Below, piece by piece: positions 16,908 to 25,138 of a stretch of 64,000 nucleotides of DNA (position 1 is the stretch's first letter; each line of letters begins with the position of its first letter). Source of the DNA: Candidatus Obscuribacterales bacterium (GTDB lineage Bacteria; Cyanobacteriota; Vampirovibrionia; Obscuribacterales; Obscuribacteraceae); the NCBI GenBank assembly GCA_021732025.1, contig JAKFVU010000036.1, positions 124,001 through 188,000 of the forward strand, written 5' to 3'. A model generated the notes under the pieces. It did no database searches. It saw only the letters and a list, made by a program, of their open reading frames with translations, and was not told the DNA's origin. The translations under genes and the position numbers were made by a program.

Positions 16908-17749
16908 TTTTTCTTCTCGCCGTTAGGAAACAAAGGCTCTTTCTTGCCGAGAAACTTTGGTTTGTGATCAGTCATCACATCAAGCCAGGCCGTCTCGGCG
17001 GCGAGAATTTCGCGGAAGTCGTACCAAGATTGAATTGAACCATACGACTGTATGCCCGCATCTACCCCAGTAACTTCGAGGCCTAGTTTCTGCGCTAGAA
17101 ACATGGCGCGGGGCAAGTGGTAACGCTGGGTGACTAGCACTGCCTGTTTTACCTCGAAAATTTCTTTGGCTCGGTATAGGCTGTCGTAAGTTCTAAAACC
17201 TGCGTAGTCGCAAGTAATGTCGGCAGCCGGAACGCCATCCCGAACGGCCTCATCTTTCATTGCTTGGGGCTCATTGTAACTAAGATGACCATTGTCTCCT
17301 GTCATCAAAAGCTTTTTTACTTTGCCTAGTTTGTACAGAGTGGCCGCTGTGCTGACGCGATCTTTGAATTCGCGTGAACCAATTCCGGCACCAAATACGA
17401 TGGCAACCGAAGTGGCGGGAACAAGTTTCGCATCGCTGTAGATTTTGTAAGGCTGATTTTCTACTTCATTGTAGATAGCAAAAAGCCCCACTATTAGAAG
17501 GGCGCCAACTAGTCCAGATATTTCTAGCCAGCGGCGGCGCTTTTGAGGTGTCTTGGGGCTGGATGTATCGGAAACGGTCTTGCCGACATCAACTGGGCTG
17601 GGTCTATCGGCGGCGGCCTTGTCGACAGCAGCGGAGCTAGATTTAACAACCTCAGACAGCTCCCCGCCGACTAGGTTGGATTTATCTGGCTCTACCAACT
17701 CAGCGGCGCCTGGGGCTTGTTTTTGGTCTAGTTGCTCGGATGATTCCAT
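16904..17749 (-). CDS. YdcF/SanA/ElyC-like DUF218 membrane protein
   Basis: A 281-residue protein with a Ser/Ala/Asp-rich cytosolic N terminus, one membrane helix at about 80-100, and an extracytoplasmic DUF218 domain. Domain marks are VAIVFGAGI, KKLLMTGDNG, YAGFRTYDSLYRAKEIF and VTQRYHLPRAMFLAQKLG. Relatives (SanA, ElyC) affect envelope integrity and peptidoglycan precursor use; the activity is not settled. I preferred ATG 17749 to the TTG at 17788 because the first 13 codons of the longer form look non-coding. It is convergent with the band-7 gene and their stops overlap. Confidence 0.8.
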   Translation of the reverse strand: MESSEQLDQKQAPGAAELVEPDKSNLVGGELSEVVKSSSAAVDKAAADRPSPVDVGKTVSDTSSPKTPQKRRRWLEISGLVGALLIVGLFAIYNEVENQPYKIYSDAKLVPATSVAIVFGAGIGSREFKDRVSTAATLYKLGKVKKLLMTGDNGHLSYNEPQAMKDEAVRDGVPAADITCDYAGFRTYDSLYRAKEIFEVKQAVLVTQRYHLPRAMFLAQKLGLEVTGVDAGIQSYGSIQSWYDFREILAAETAWLDVMTDHKPKFLGKKEPLFPNGEKKN

Positions 17750-18107
17750 AAGCTTGGATTGTACCACTAGATAAAAAGTCCTTGACAACGGCGGCGATCA
17801 TTGCTACATTCTGCGTTGAGGCAGTTTGCCTCCGGTATCCTTTTTTACTAGTCCAAATTACTAAGTTAGTGCTTGCACAAGTACTTTAAACATGTGCTTG
17901 CAAGTAAGTGCTTAGACCTTAGTCGTAAGACCTGGGTTTAAAAACTTAGATTTTCTTTTGCAGAACCTGAAGCTACGTGCAATTTAATTGCACTGATGCT
18001 TGCGGTACTGCTGATAGTGCCACGATAGTTTTATCTGGATTCTCTTTACTAGACTGCAATATTATTACTGGCTTTAGAAAGCCCTCTCATTTTCGCGAGG
18101 CCATACT
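17750..18107. other. Long leader or intergenic region before the MshEN-like gene
   Basis: No gene is evident in this 358-base stretch. It holds the 9-mer GTGCTTGCA twice (17869-17877 and 17894-17902) and a near-perfect 17-bp palindrome at 17977-17993, GTGCAATT-T-AATTGCAC. The palindrome is an operator candidate about 115 bases before the next start. No promoter stands out clearly. Confidence 0.4.
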
Positions 18108-18962
18108 ATGCTGCGTATTCAAAAACCAATGTCAGACGGCTTGCGCCTCGGCGAATTGCTGATTGGCGCAGGAATTCTCACCCGTGACGCGGTCGAGGCC
18201 GCTCTCACTCTCGCCTTTGCTTCTAAGCTGCCACTGGGGCGAGTTTTGGTGTCGACCGGACAATTGCAGGACCAACAAGTAGATCGCTTTGTCGCTGTAC
18301 AAAGACGTGCCAGATCTGGTGGGCTAGGAGTGGCTGATGCTCGTCGAGTGATTCAAGAAATGACATGGGGCGCTGAGCATATTGTAGTTGGTGCACCAGA
18401 AAAGCGGCCAGAGGGGCCAGCTAGCATTCTCATTGAATTATTGGGCCAAGCAGGCGTTCTTACTAAAAACGAAATTCCGTATGTCATGCGTTCGAGTATA
18501 GAAGCTGACATAACCTGTGGACGCCTACTTCTTTTGCGGCGCCGCATTTCACCCGCCTTCCATCGTTATTGTATTGAACTTTTGGTGCAGTACCGCGAAG
18601 GTAAGTTATCGTTTGCTAAGGCCGCTGATGAATGTAGAAGGCTCTACCAAGGCGGTGCCTATATCGATCAGCAAGAAGGTGGAACGCCTAACGAGCGCGC
18701 TCGCAAGCTAGGCCAACTTATGGTGAAAGCCGGTTTTATCAATGAGACGGAACTTTTTGATGCTTTGGAAGTTAGCCTCAGTCTGAACCGCAAGCTTGGT
18801 GAGGTATTGGTTGATGCTGGCATAGTGGTGCAAGAAGTTGTAGACCTCTGTGTGCCTATGTTAAAGCGCATTATCTCAGGTGAAGTACGCACAGCTGAAG
18901 CAGCAGTTTATCTGAAGAGTCGCTTCGTGATAAGCCAGAGACAAGGGCATTTCGCCAGCTAG
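18108..18962 (+). CDS. Protein with three MshEN/GspE-N-like repeats
   Basis: A 284-residue soluble protein built from three related units: residues about 12-65 (RLGELLIGAGILTRDAV..., LGRVLVSTGQL), 105-165 (ILIELLGQAGVLTKNEI) and 205-260 (KLGQLMVKAGFINETEL, LGEVLVDAGIV). This pattern (LG-x-LL--aG-l-----AL--a, then LG--Lv-aG-l) is that of the N-terminal domain of type II secretion/pilus ATPases, which in MshE binds cyclic di-GMP. No ATPase domain follows, so it could be a free-standing c-di-GMP or regulatory adaptor; that is inference. GAGG lies 9 bases before the ATG. It is monocistronic. Confidence 0.6.
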   Translation: MLRIQKPMSDGLRLGELLIGAGILTRDAVEAALTLAFASKLPLGRVLVSTGQLQDQQVDRFVAVQRRARSGGLGVADARRVIQEMTWGAEHIVVGAPEKRPEGPASILIELLGQAGVLTKNEIPYVMRSSIEADITCGRLLLLRRRISPAFHRYCIELLVQYREGKLSFAKAADECRRLYQGGAYIDQQEGGTPNERARKLGQLMVKAGFINETELFDALEVSLSLNRKLGEVLVDAGIVVQEVVDLCVPMLKRIISGEVRTAEAAVYLKSRFVISQRQGHFAS

Positions 18963-19031
18963 AGAGGCGGCTGACTTTCTTTTGTAGCGCTTTGTCGTCG
19001 ATAACGGCAAGTTTGAGGCTGACCTTATACG

Positions 19032-19073
19032 CCATCGCTGGCGATGGAAAGGGCATATTCGCTATAGAATATG
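19032..19073. other. Two small inverted repeats, possible weak terminator
   Basis: CCATCGC-TG-GCGATGG (19032-19047) is followed by CATATTC-GCTATA-GAATATG (19054-19073), between the MshEN-like gene and the next start. No T run follows either arm, so termination is only a guess. Confidence 0.25.
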
Positions 19074-19104
19074 TAATAGTCGATTGCTAAAAATTTAGGC
19101 CTCT

Positions 19105-19908
19105 ATGTTAGATCGTTTCCTTTCCAGAATTGCCACCTTGGTGCAAGTGCGACCCTCGTGCAGCAGCAAAGTTAGACTCAGAGTCGCAGTCGTTGTCTGC
19201 CTTCTTTTGGCTAATCAGTCGGTGCTTTCTTGTCGAGCAGCAGACGAAGATAGTCAGGTCAAAGCCGTTCTAGATCAATATTATGACTCCCAATTTGTAA
19301 CTGCCAAAAAACTCTGTCAATCGCTTTTAGCTGGGCATCCAAAGAACCTGACGGCCCGCTATTTACTTGGAAATATTTGTGTCAAACTCAATCAACTGAG
19401 CGAAGCTGAAGCAGCCTATAAGTACTGCCTGCGCGGCGGCAAGGATTCTACCGAAGCAGTCAATGCCTATACAGCTCTTGAGCAAATCTATGAGCATCGT
19501 CGTATAAGCAAAAGTGGAACTACCAGCCCAGCAGGCTCTTCTGCTTCGGCTATTCCTACGGCAGGCACCAATCACAGCAGTGAAGAATCTATCCAAGACG
19601 AAACAGCGCGCTTGCAAAAGGATGCCCAAGATAAGCTTGCTGTAAAGCAGCGTACTCTCGACGACCGATTGAAGCAGGAAGAAAGGAGCATGCACGAGCA
19701 GATAGCAAATTCCCCTCGTGGCAGGCGCGCAGGTTATTTTAGACAAGAGTATCAAGCCCAGGTCAGGGCTGACTATAAGGACCGCGTGGACCGACTGAAA
19801 AAGGAATTCGAGCGAGAAAAAGATGACATTAATCTGGCCTGCCAGAAGCGCATTGACAGCCTGAGAGAGTATCACAGCAGTATCGAGAATCGAAAGTTGA
19901 ATAGGTAA
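19105..19908 (+). CDS. Secreted TPR-type protein with C-terminal coiled coil
   Basis: A 267-residue exported protein of unknown role. Residues about 24-46 form a signal sequence (VAVVVCLLLANQSVLSCRAADE) after a basic start. Residues 50-130 look like two or three TPR units (YYDSQFVTAKKLCQSLLAGHPKNL..., LGNICVKLNQLSEAEAAYKYCL). A Ser/Thr/Gly linker follows, then a strongly charged coiled coil (about 165-260) rich in Lys, Glu, Arg and Gln. TPRs imply protein-protein contacts in the periplasm. It is followed by a perfect palindrome and the next gene on the same strand. Confidence 0.65.
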   Translation: MLDRFLSRIATLVQVRPSCSSKVRLRVAVVVCLLLANQSVLSCRAADEDSQVKAVLDQYYDSQFVTAKKLCQSLLAGHPKNLTARYLLGNICVKLNQLSEAEAAYKYCLRGGKDSTEAVNAYTALEQIYEHRRISKSGTTSPAGSSASAIPTAGTNHSSEESIQDETARLQKDAQDKLAVKQRTLDDRLKQEERSMHEQIANSPRGRRAGYFRQEYQAQVRADYKDRVDRLKKEFEREKDDINLACQKRIDSLREYHSSIENRKLNR

Positions 19909-19953
19909 GTTGGGAATTATGCTAAGTCCATGCTTCTCTTTTTTTTCGGAAAC

Positions 19954-19979
19954 AAAATGGTTTCCATGGAAACCATTTT
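19954..19979. promoter_or_regulatory. Perfect 26-bp palindrome, operator candidate (copy 1)
   Basis: The 13-base arm AAAATGGTTTCCA is followed directly by its exact complement, with no spacer. It ends 39 bases before the ATG of the gene at 20019. An imperfect copy of the same core (ATGGTTTCCATG-AAACCAT) occurs at 37687-37710, close to another start codon. Two-fold symmetry with no loop fits a dimeric repressor site (TetR-like in style) better than a terminator. Confidence 0.6.
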
Positions 19980-20018
19980 ATTTCTCGTTTTCTTTAGCAG
20001 GGAGGATAGGCTTTTAGT

Positions 20019-20483
20019 ATGTGGCTAAAGTCATTACACATTGCTGATCTACTTAAGTTGAATTCAGCTCTAATTGCTGTCCTCATATTTGTCGTGGTCT
20101 CATTAACCGTTCGGCTCATGTTTGAGCCGACTATATGGCTGGCAGAGCTGCCATATTCAGAGTTTCAGGAGAAGTTGCAAGGCGGCGGGGCTTCGAGTAT
20201 CGTGCGATTAGATTTGCAGGCGGATCTTACGGATTTTTGGGGGCGTGATATTGCAAAGGTTCTTCTGACTGATAGCCCCAATTTTCGCTATATGCTGGTT
20301 CCTCCAAATTTTTATGGTCGAATGTGTGAAGATTGTCGCCGACGGAAGTACAGCTTTCAGTGCGTGAATGTCTGCATGGATTGCACGCCTCTGATACAAA
20401 TTACTCTTGCTTATGTATGTAGCTTCGTGTTGATTTTGGCAGTGTTAATTCTCAAGCGCCGGCACCGGACTAAAGTAACTTAG
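20019..20483 (+). CDS. Two-helix membrane protein with FtsH-like external segment and Cys cluster
   Basis: A 154-residue protein with membrane helices at about 14-33 and 125-145. The loop between them starts LPYSEFQEKLQGGGASSIVRLDL, which resembles the small periplasmic domain of FtsH proteases, but there is no ATPase or peptidase domain. The loop ends in a cysteine cluster, CEDC-x8-C-x3-C-x2-C (about 102-120), able to bind metal or form disulfides. AGGGAGGA precedes the ATG. A 26-bp palindrome lies just upstream and probably regulates it. I do not recognise a named family. Confidence 0.6.
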   Translation: MWLKSLHIADLLKLNSALIAVLIFVVVSLTVRLMFEPTIWLAELPYSEFQEKLQGGGASSIVRLDLQADLTDFWGRDIAKVLLTDSPNFRYMLVPPNFYGRMCEDCRRRKYSFQCVNVCMDCTPLIQITLAYVCSFVLILAVLILKRRHRTKVT

Positions 20484-21211
20484 CCTTCTTTCACTTCCAT
20501 GCCTAGCAGTGTGGCGAAATGTCGCCCCAGTAGTGCCGCTTGGTCTGAGTCAATTACTGCCCCTTTAAGATCAGCCGGATGAGCCTTGATGCCCATGATA
20601 TTCGACGAGCGGAAGTCAGCGCCCATCAACTTGGCCTCGTAAAACTCAGCTTCTTGCAGATCACAATCTTTGAAGACAGCTCCTTCGAGGTTGCAGAAGC
20701 GAAAGTCTGCAGAGCGAAGATTGCAAGTGTGAAACATGGTGCGTTTGAAGACGCTGTCATGAAATTGAACGGGGCCGCCAGTGCAGTTTTGCATTAATAG
20801 GTCGCCTATTTCGGCATCTGTAATGTGAAGCCCGGTGACTTTGCAGTCAACCATTTCAACACGAGTAAACTTTCCATCTTGAAATTCTGAGTTGGATAAA
20901 TCACAGTTTTCGAAACGAATGTCTACAAGTTTTGACTTTGCGAGAGTTGTAGTTGACCACCGGACCTGTTTGAGGAAGGCTCGCTCGATAGTTACGCGGT
21001 CAAATGTTTGACCGACAATGCTCTGTGCCTGTAATACAAAATCACCATATTCAGTATCATCGGCTAGATCGAGTGCAGCGAGTGTTGCGACGCTCTTTGC
21101 CGGGAGGGAAGGTGGCTTTGTTGTTATTTTACCTACTGTCTTAGCAGCTTCGTTGCTATTAGCCTTATTTGATTTTGAATTGGTTTTATTCGAATCCATC
21201 ACTTGATCCAT
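20480..21211 (-). CDS. Pentapeptide-repeat protein
   Basis: A 243-residue protein whose residues about 95-220 follow the A(D/N)LXX five-residue rhythm of a right-handed quadrilateral beta helix: CDLSNSEFQDGKF, CNLRSADFRFCNLEGAVFKDCDLQEAEF, AKLMGADFRSSNI. The N terminus is Lys/Ser/Asn-rich and unstructured. Pentapeptide proteins serve varied roles (gyrase protection, scaffolds); nothing here fixes one. I chose ATG 21211; the frame stays open to 21331 but that extension overlaps the upstream gene. It lies 37 bases downstream of the PCYCGC gene on the same strand. Its stop overlaps the convergent membrane-protein gene. Confidence 0.75.
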   Translation of the reverse strand: MDQVMDSNKTNSKSNKANSNEAAKTVGKITTKPPSLPAKSVATLAALDLADDTEYGDFVLQAQSIVGQTFDRVTIERAFLKQVRWSTTTLAKSKLVDIRFENCDLSNSEFQDGKFTRVEMVDCKVTGLHITDAEIGDLLMQNCTGGPVQFHDSVFKRTMFHTCNLRSADFRFCNLEGAVFKDCDLQEAEFYEAKLMGADFRSSNIMGIKAHPADLKGAVIDSDQAALLGRHFATLLGMEVKEG

Positions 21212-21248
21212 ATCTGCACAATGATCACTTTGTGAAATCACTTCGGGG

Positions 21249-21983
21249 TCACTTCTTGTCTTTACTATGACCAGCACAACACGCGCCCACAGGCTGGCCG
21301 TTTTTGCCAAGCAAAGGTTTGCCAGATGCACTGACTGAAGACTTGGCGCCAGCGCTTTGACTCGACTTTCCGTTTGCTTTGCCAGCTTGGGTTGTTCCTG
21401 GTTTAGCTAATACGCCACCTGATTTGCCCAAAGTCTTCAGCGTTCCTGGCTGCCAGAGCCTGTTTTTGCGATACTTCTGAATTACTGCACTGGGGTCATC
21501 AAAGGGATACTCTTTTTCGAACATGATGTCGATTGCTTGTTGAATCTGTTTCATTGTTTTGCCTTCACGCTTCATTTTCAGCGCTATGAGCGCTTCTTCT
21601 TGGCAGATGTGGCAATCGACACCGTGATCTGTTGTGAAGCAATCAAGCAAACTGTCGTGATCGTCTGTCATGTCGCAGCCGCAGTAGCAGAAGAGTTTTG
21701 CGCAAATTTCAGGACAAAGTTGAGCAGCGGCGTATCCCGATTTAGCATGGCCAAAGAATTTGTTCGGGTCGAGAACCGGCGGTTCGCCCGGCACGCTGGG
21801 TTTGTCTGTCGCCGAGGCCTCGGCCCGTGCTGAGGGTACCCACGTCATCGTCAGCATCGCGGCTGCAAAAGTGGAAGCTAGCATCAAAGACCGGAAAGCG
21901 GTTTTCGATGACTTTGAGACCTTCCTCGCAGACTCTAAATCTGTCGTCGAATGAAGCGATGAAAACAATGGAGCCGCGGACAT
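21249..21983 (-). CDS. Secreted PCYCGC-motif protein
   Basis: A 244-residue exported protein. After a basic start, residues about 30-55 form a signal sequence ending near SARAEA. The core matches the PCYCGC family: LCPEICAKLFCYCGCDMTDD (CYCGC at 99-103), a downstream DCF, then DCHICQEEA. The dense cysteines suggest redox or metal binding outside the cytoplasm; the family has no proven activity. Most known members are lipoproteins of Gram-positives, while this one appears to be cut by signal peptidase I. The C terminus is Gly/Ser/Lys-rich and ends with another CC motif (ACCAGHSKDKK). It is upstream of the pentapeptide gene. Confidence 0.78.
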   Translation of the reverse strand: MSAAPLFSSLHSTTDLESARKVSKSSKTAFRSLMLASTFAAAMLTMTWVPSARAEASATDKPSVPGEPPVLDPNKFFGHAKSGYAAAQLCPEICAKLFCYCGCDMTDDHDSLLDCFTTDHGVDCHICQEEALIALKMKREGKTMKQIQQAIDIMFEKEYPFDDPSAVIQKYRKNRLWQPGTLKTLGKSGGVLAKPGTTQAGKANGKSSQSAGAKSSVSASGKPLLGKNGQPVGACCAGHSKDKK

Positions 21984-22197
21984 AGATTAACTGAACCTCA
22001 GATTCCTGCTTCGGGCGCCTACGCAAATCTGGCAAACGCCATCTAGTCGCCTGCCGAAGGTCAACTATGTAACAGATTATAGATAAAGGCGGCCGATATT
22101 GCTGCGATGTTTCGCTATTACTTCGCCAGCCTTGGTCTTTTGACCTGTTTTTCAAGAGGATTTGTTATCATGAGCAACTAGGTAAGAGATATAAGAA

Positions 22198-24090
22198 ATG
22201 ACTATGCAATACGACGTAGTGGTTATAGGCGGCGGTCACGCCGGGTGCGAAGCGGCAAACGCTAGCGCTCGCATGGGTTTGAGCACCCTGCTGTTAGCTG
22301 TCAATCTCGATACAATCGGCGCTATGCCTTGCAACCCGGCCGTTGGCGGCCCGGGCAAAACTCACCTCGCCCGCGAAGTTGACGCTCTGGGTGGGGTTAT
22401 GGGCATTGCTACCGACGCTACCTACTTGCAAATCCGCATGCTCAATTCTAGCCGCGGCCCAGCGGTGCAGTCTTTGCGGGCTCAGTCTGACAAGCGCGAA
22501 TATTCCGCTTGGATGAAAGAATACATGGAGTCTTTGCCCAATCTCACTTTGAGACAGGGCATGGTGAAGAATCTACTACTGACTGATGGCAAAGTATCAG
22601 GCATAGAGCTGGCCTTCGGCGATCAAATTGCTTGTAAGTCGGCTGTACTTTGCGCCGGAACCTTCCTTGAAGGCACAATCTGGATTGGCAAAGAAACTAT
22701 GCCAGCGGGTCGAGCGGGTGAATTTCCAGCAGTTGGCCTGTCTGCCTTTTTGCGTGCTCTCGGCTTCACTACCGGACGCCTAAAAACTGGCACTCCTCCA
22801 CGCATTGATGGCCGCACCATTGATTATTCACAGTTGCCTGTTGTGCCAGGTGATGATCAATTGCAGTTCTTCTCATTCCTCGATAAACGGCCTGTGCTGC
22901 CGCAGATACCTTGTCACCAGACTCGTACCAATGAAAAAACACACGAGTTGATTCGCGCTAATTTGCATCAATCGCCTATGTATTCAGGAATGATTCATGG
23001 CGTGGGGCCTCGCTATTGCCCTTCGATTGAAGATAAAGTGGTGCGCTTCGCTGACAAAGATAGCCATTCGCTATTTTTGGAACCAGAAGGTCGCTCGACT
23101 TATGAAGTCTACTTGCAAGGCTGCTCTACAAGTCTGCCGGTGGCTGTGCAGCACGACATTGTGCACTCGCTTCCGGGCTTAGAAAATGCATCGATGGTGC
23201 GTCCAGCTTATGCTGTGGAATACGATTATCTTCCTGCTATTCAGTTCAACCATGCTTTAATGGCTAAAGATTTGCCAGGCTTCTTCGCTGCTGGTCAGAT
23301 TCTTGGTACTTCTGGATATGAAGAAGCTGCCGCTCAAGGCATCATGGCTGGTATCAATGCTGCTCTCTATGCTCTTGGTCGCGAACCGTTTATCTTGCCA
23401 CGTTCGTCTAGCTACACTGGCACGTTGGTTGATGATTTGGTCACCAAAGAAATTGGTGAGCCCTATCGTATGATGACTTCACGTTCTGAATATCGTCTGC
23501 TGCTGCGTCAAGACAACGCTGACATGCGACTTACACCGCTTGGTCGCGAAGTGGGGATGGTCGATGATCATCGCTGGGAATTGTTTGTCGCCAAACAAGA
23601 AGCGATTGATACTGAGAAGAAAAGAGTCAAAACAGTACGCATTCATCCCAACCCTGAGTGGGAAGAAGCGCTTGCACCCTACGATGAGTCGATGAAGCAG
23701 TCAGCTACTTTAGAAGAGCTTTTGCGTCGTCCGAAAGTTCCGTACTCGGTAATTGATAAACTGGCACCAGCATCTGAACAAGGATTTGCCTTCGGTCTAG
23801 AAGTTGAGACTGATATCAAATATGCTGGTTATATTGAGCGTCAACGCCTGCTCATTGCCCAGACTGAGAAACTTGATGGCTTCAAGCTGCCCGTTGATTT
23901 CAACTATCTAGCTTCAGACCATTTGTCTAAAGAAGCACGAGAGAAATTGAACAAGATTCGTCCGATGACACTGGGCCAAGCTTCGCGCATCGGTGGTGTC
24001 AGCCCCGCTGATATCTCAGTTCTGATGGTGCTTCTAGAGCAACAGCGTCGAGCCGATAACGCTCGCGATAAGGCTGGCGTTTCTGTTTAA
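22198..24090 (+). CDS. mnmG: tRNA uridine 5-carboxymethylaminomethyl modification enzyme MnmG (GidA)
   Basis: A 630-residue FAD-dependent enzyme that, with GTPase MnmE, modifies uridine 34 of several tRNAs using methylene-tetrahydrofolate and NADH or glycine. The FAD motif GGGHAGCEAA is at the start. AMPCNPAVGGPGKTHL, the long conserved segment LKTGTPPRI, QGCSTSLPV, AGQILGTSGYEEAAAQG and MTSRSEYRLLLRQDNAD are all diagnostic. The C-terminal MnmE-contact helices (RIGGVSPADISVLMVLL) are complete. It starts at ATG 22198 (second ATG two codons on). mnmE is not in this window; a gene of unknown function follows 7 bases after the stop. Confidence 0.98.
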   Translation: MTMQYDVVVIGGGHAGCEAANASARMGLSTLLLAVNLDTIGAMPCNPAVGGPGKTHLAREVDALGGVMGIATDATYLQIRMLNSSRGPAVQSLRAQSDKREYSAWMKEYMESLPNLTLRQGMVKNLLLTDGKVSGIELAFGDQIACKSAVLCAGTFLEGTIWIGKETMPAGRAGEFPAVGLSAFLRALGFTTGRLKTGTPPRIDGRTIDYSQLPVVPGDDQLQFFSFLDKRPVLPQIPCHQTRTNEKTHELIRANLHQSPMYSGMIHGVGPRYCPSIEDKVVRFADKDSHSLFLEPEGRSTYEVYLQGCSTSLPVAVQHDIVHSLPGLENASMVRPAYAVEYDYLPAIQFNHALMAKDLPGFFAAGQILGTSGYEEAAAQGIMAGINAALYALGREPFILPRSSSYTGTLVDDLVTKEIGEPYRMMTSRSEYRLLLRQDNADMRLTPLGREVGMVDDHRWELFVAKQEAIDTEKKRVKTVRIHPNPEWEEALAPYDESMKQSATLEELLRRPKVPYSVIDKLAPASEQGFAFGLEVETDIKYAGYIERQRLLIAQTEKLDGFKLPVDFNYLASDHLSKEAREKLNKIRPMTLGQASRIGGVSPADISVLMVLLEQQRRADNARDKAGVSV

Positions 24091-24097
24091 GTCTTTT

Positions 24098-25078
24098 ATG
24101 CCGTCTGGAATTGTCACTGCAAGAGCCGTTCTGGCTCTCACTATTGCTTTGCTGCCAGGGTTAGTTCAGTTGCCTGCGCAAAGTGAATTTGTCACAGTAA
24201 GATTTTTACTTCCAGCTCAAGCTCAAGAAAAGGCAACCTTCAAATTATCTGGTGGTATTTCTCACAGCGATTCGTTAGAGCCGCTGCCATTAAGCGAACG
24301 AGTAGGAGTAGTTCAAGGCAGCAGCTCCAGTGCCATGAATCCGTCAACGCCATCAACCACACCAGCATTGGTTAATCCCTATCGTAGCTCTGGTAGCACT
24401 CCGGCAACTGTTCCAAGCGGTGCCGATACCCCAAAAGTTCAACCGCAGCCTACGCAGACACAGCCGCCTCAGAATTCTATCTACTATTCGCGCACTCCTC
24501 ATCTCGATCCAGGCCAGGCTATTTATAAGAAGCGGCTGCGCGAATTGGCAGAACAGAATCTTTTAGCCACTGCCGTAAAGCGGCCTGGAAAGCTGCAAAT
24601 TAAGGTGCCGTTTTGGTTGGCAGGCCATTGGCAGCGTACCGAAACCAATGAATTATCGCGAAAAGAATTGCCGAGTGGCAAAGCTCTCAAAGCGGTTGGC
24701 AAGCAAGCTGCTCGCGTAACCGATGTTTTTGGTACCTACAAAGACAGGCGGGGCAACGTTTTCATGATTGTGCCCTTAGGGGCTAGCGGGGCGGTTGATC
24801 GCGGCTTTGCCGTCGATTATCACCGCGTCAAAAAATACGAGATGATTTTGGATGGCAATAATTCTGCGGTGATTAAAGTGCAGGCCAGCCATCAGGTTGT
24901 GAGCAAGAAAGATAAGAGAGTCGTCGAGGCCTATCAAGACGAAGAGCTGAACCGGTATACCTTGATAAAAGACGGTTTGGTGAAGAACGATAGCTCTGTG
25001 AAAGTTTTCGACCAATTGGGCCAACCAAAATTGATTACTCGCGCAGTTTCTACTGAGCGGCGGGTAAAGAGAATATGA
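24098..25078 (+). CDS. Exported protein of unknown function
   Basis: A 326-residue protein with an N-terminal signal (ALTIALLPGLVQLPAQSEF..., cleavage probably after PAQAQ near residue 45). A Ser/Thr/Pro/Gln-rich linker at about 75-130 is followed by a folded C-terminal region (about 165-320) with FWLAGHWQRTETNELSRKE and TDVFGTYKDRRGNVFMIVPLG. I recognise no family. The ATG is 7 bases after the mnmG stop, so it is likely co-transcribed with it, although exported proteins are not usual mnmG partners. The length and regular strand pattern of the C-terminal part argue that it is a real domain. Confidence 0.65.
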   Translation: MPSGIVTARAVLALTIALLPGLVQLPAQSEFVTVRFLLPAQAQEKATFKLSGGISHSDSLEPLPLSERVGVVQGSSSSAMNPSTPSTTPALVNPYRSSGSTPATVPSGADTPKVQPQPTQTQPPQNSIYYSRTPHLDPGQAIYKKRLRELAEQNLLATAVKRPGKLQIKVPFWLAGHWQRTETNELSRKELPSGKALKAVGKQAARVTDVFGTYKDRRGNVFMIVPLGASGAVDRGFAVDYHRVKKYEMILDGNNSAVIKVQASHQVVSKKDKRVVEAYQDEELNRYTLIKDGLVKNDSSVKVFDQLGQPKLITRAVSTERRVKRI

Positions 25079-25138
25079 GTGGTTCTGTTGGATGTCTTAA
25101 TTGTGCTCCGGTGTTTGCGTTTGAATCTTTAGTGATGG

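Noticed and set aside
17869-17902. GTGCTTGCA direct repeats as a regulatory site
   Set aside because: There are only two 9-base copies with irregular spacing and no link to a promoter box; mentioned only as gap content.
19954-19979. Palindrome read as a terminator of the TPR gene
   Set aside because: It has no loop and is AT-rich, and its second copy lies just ahead of start codons rather than behind a gene.
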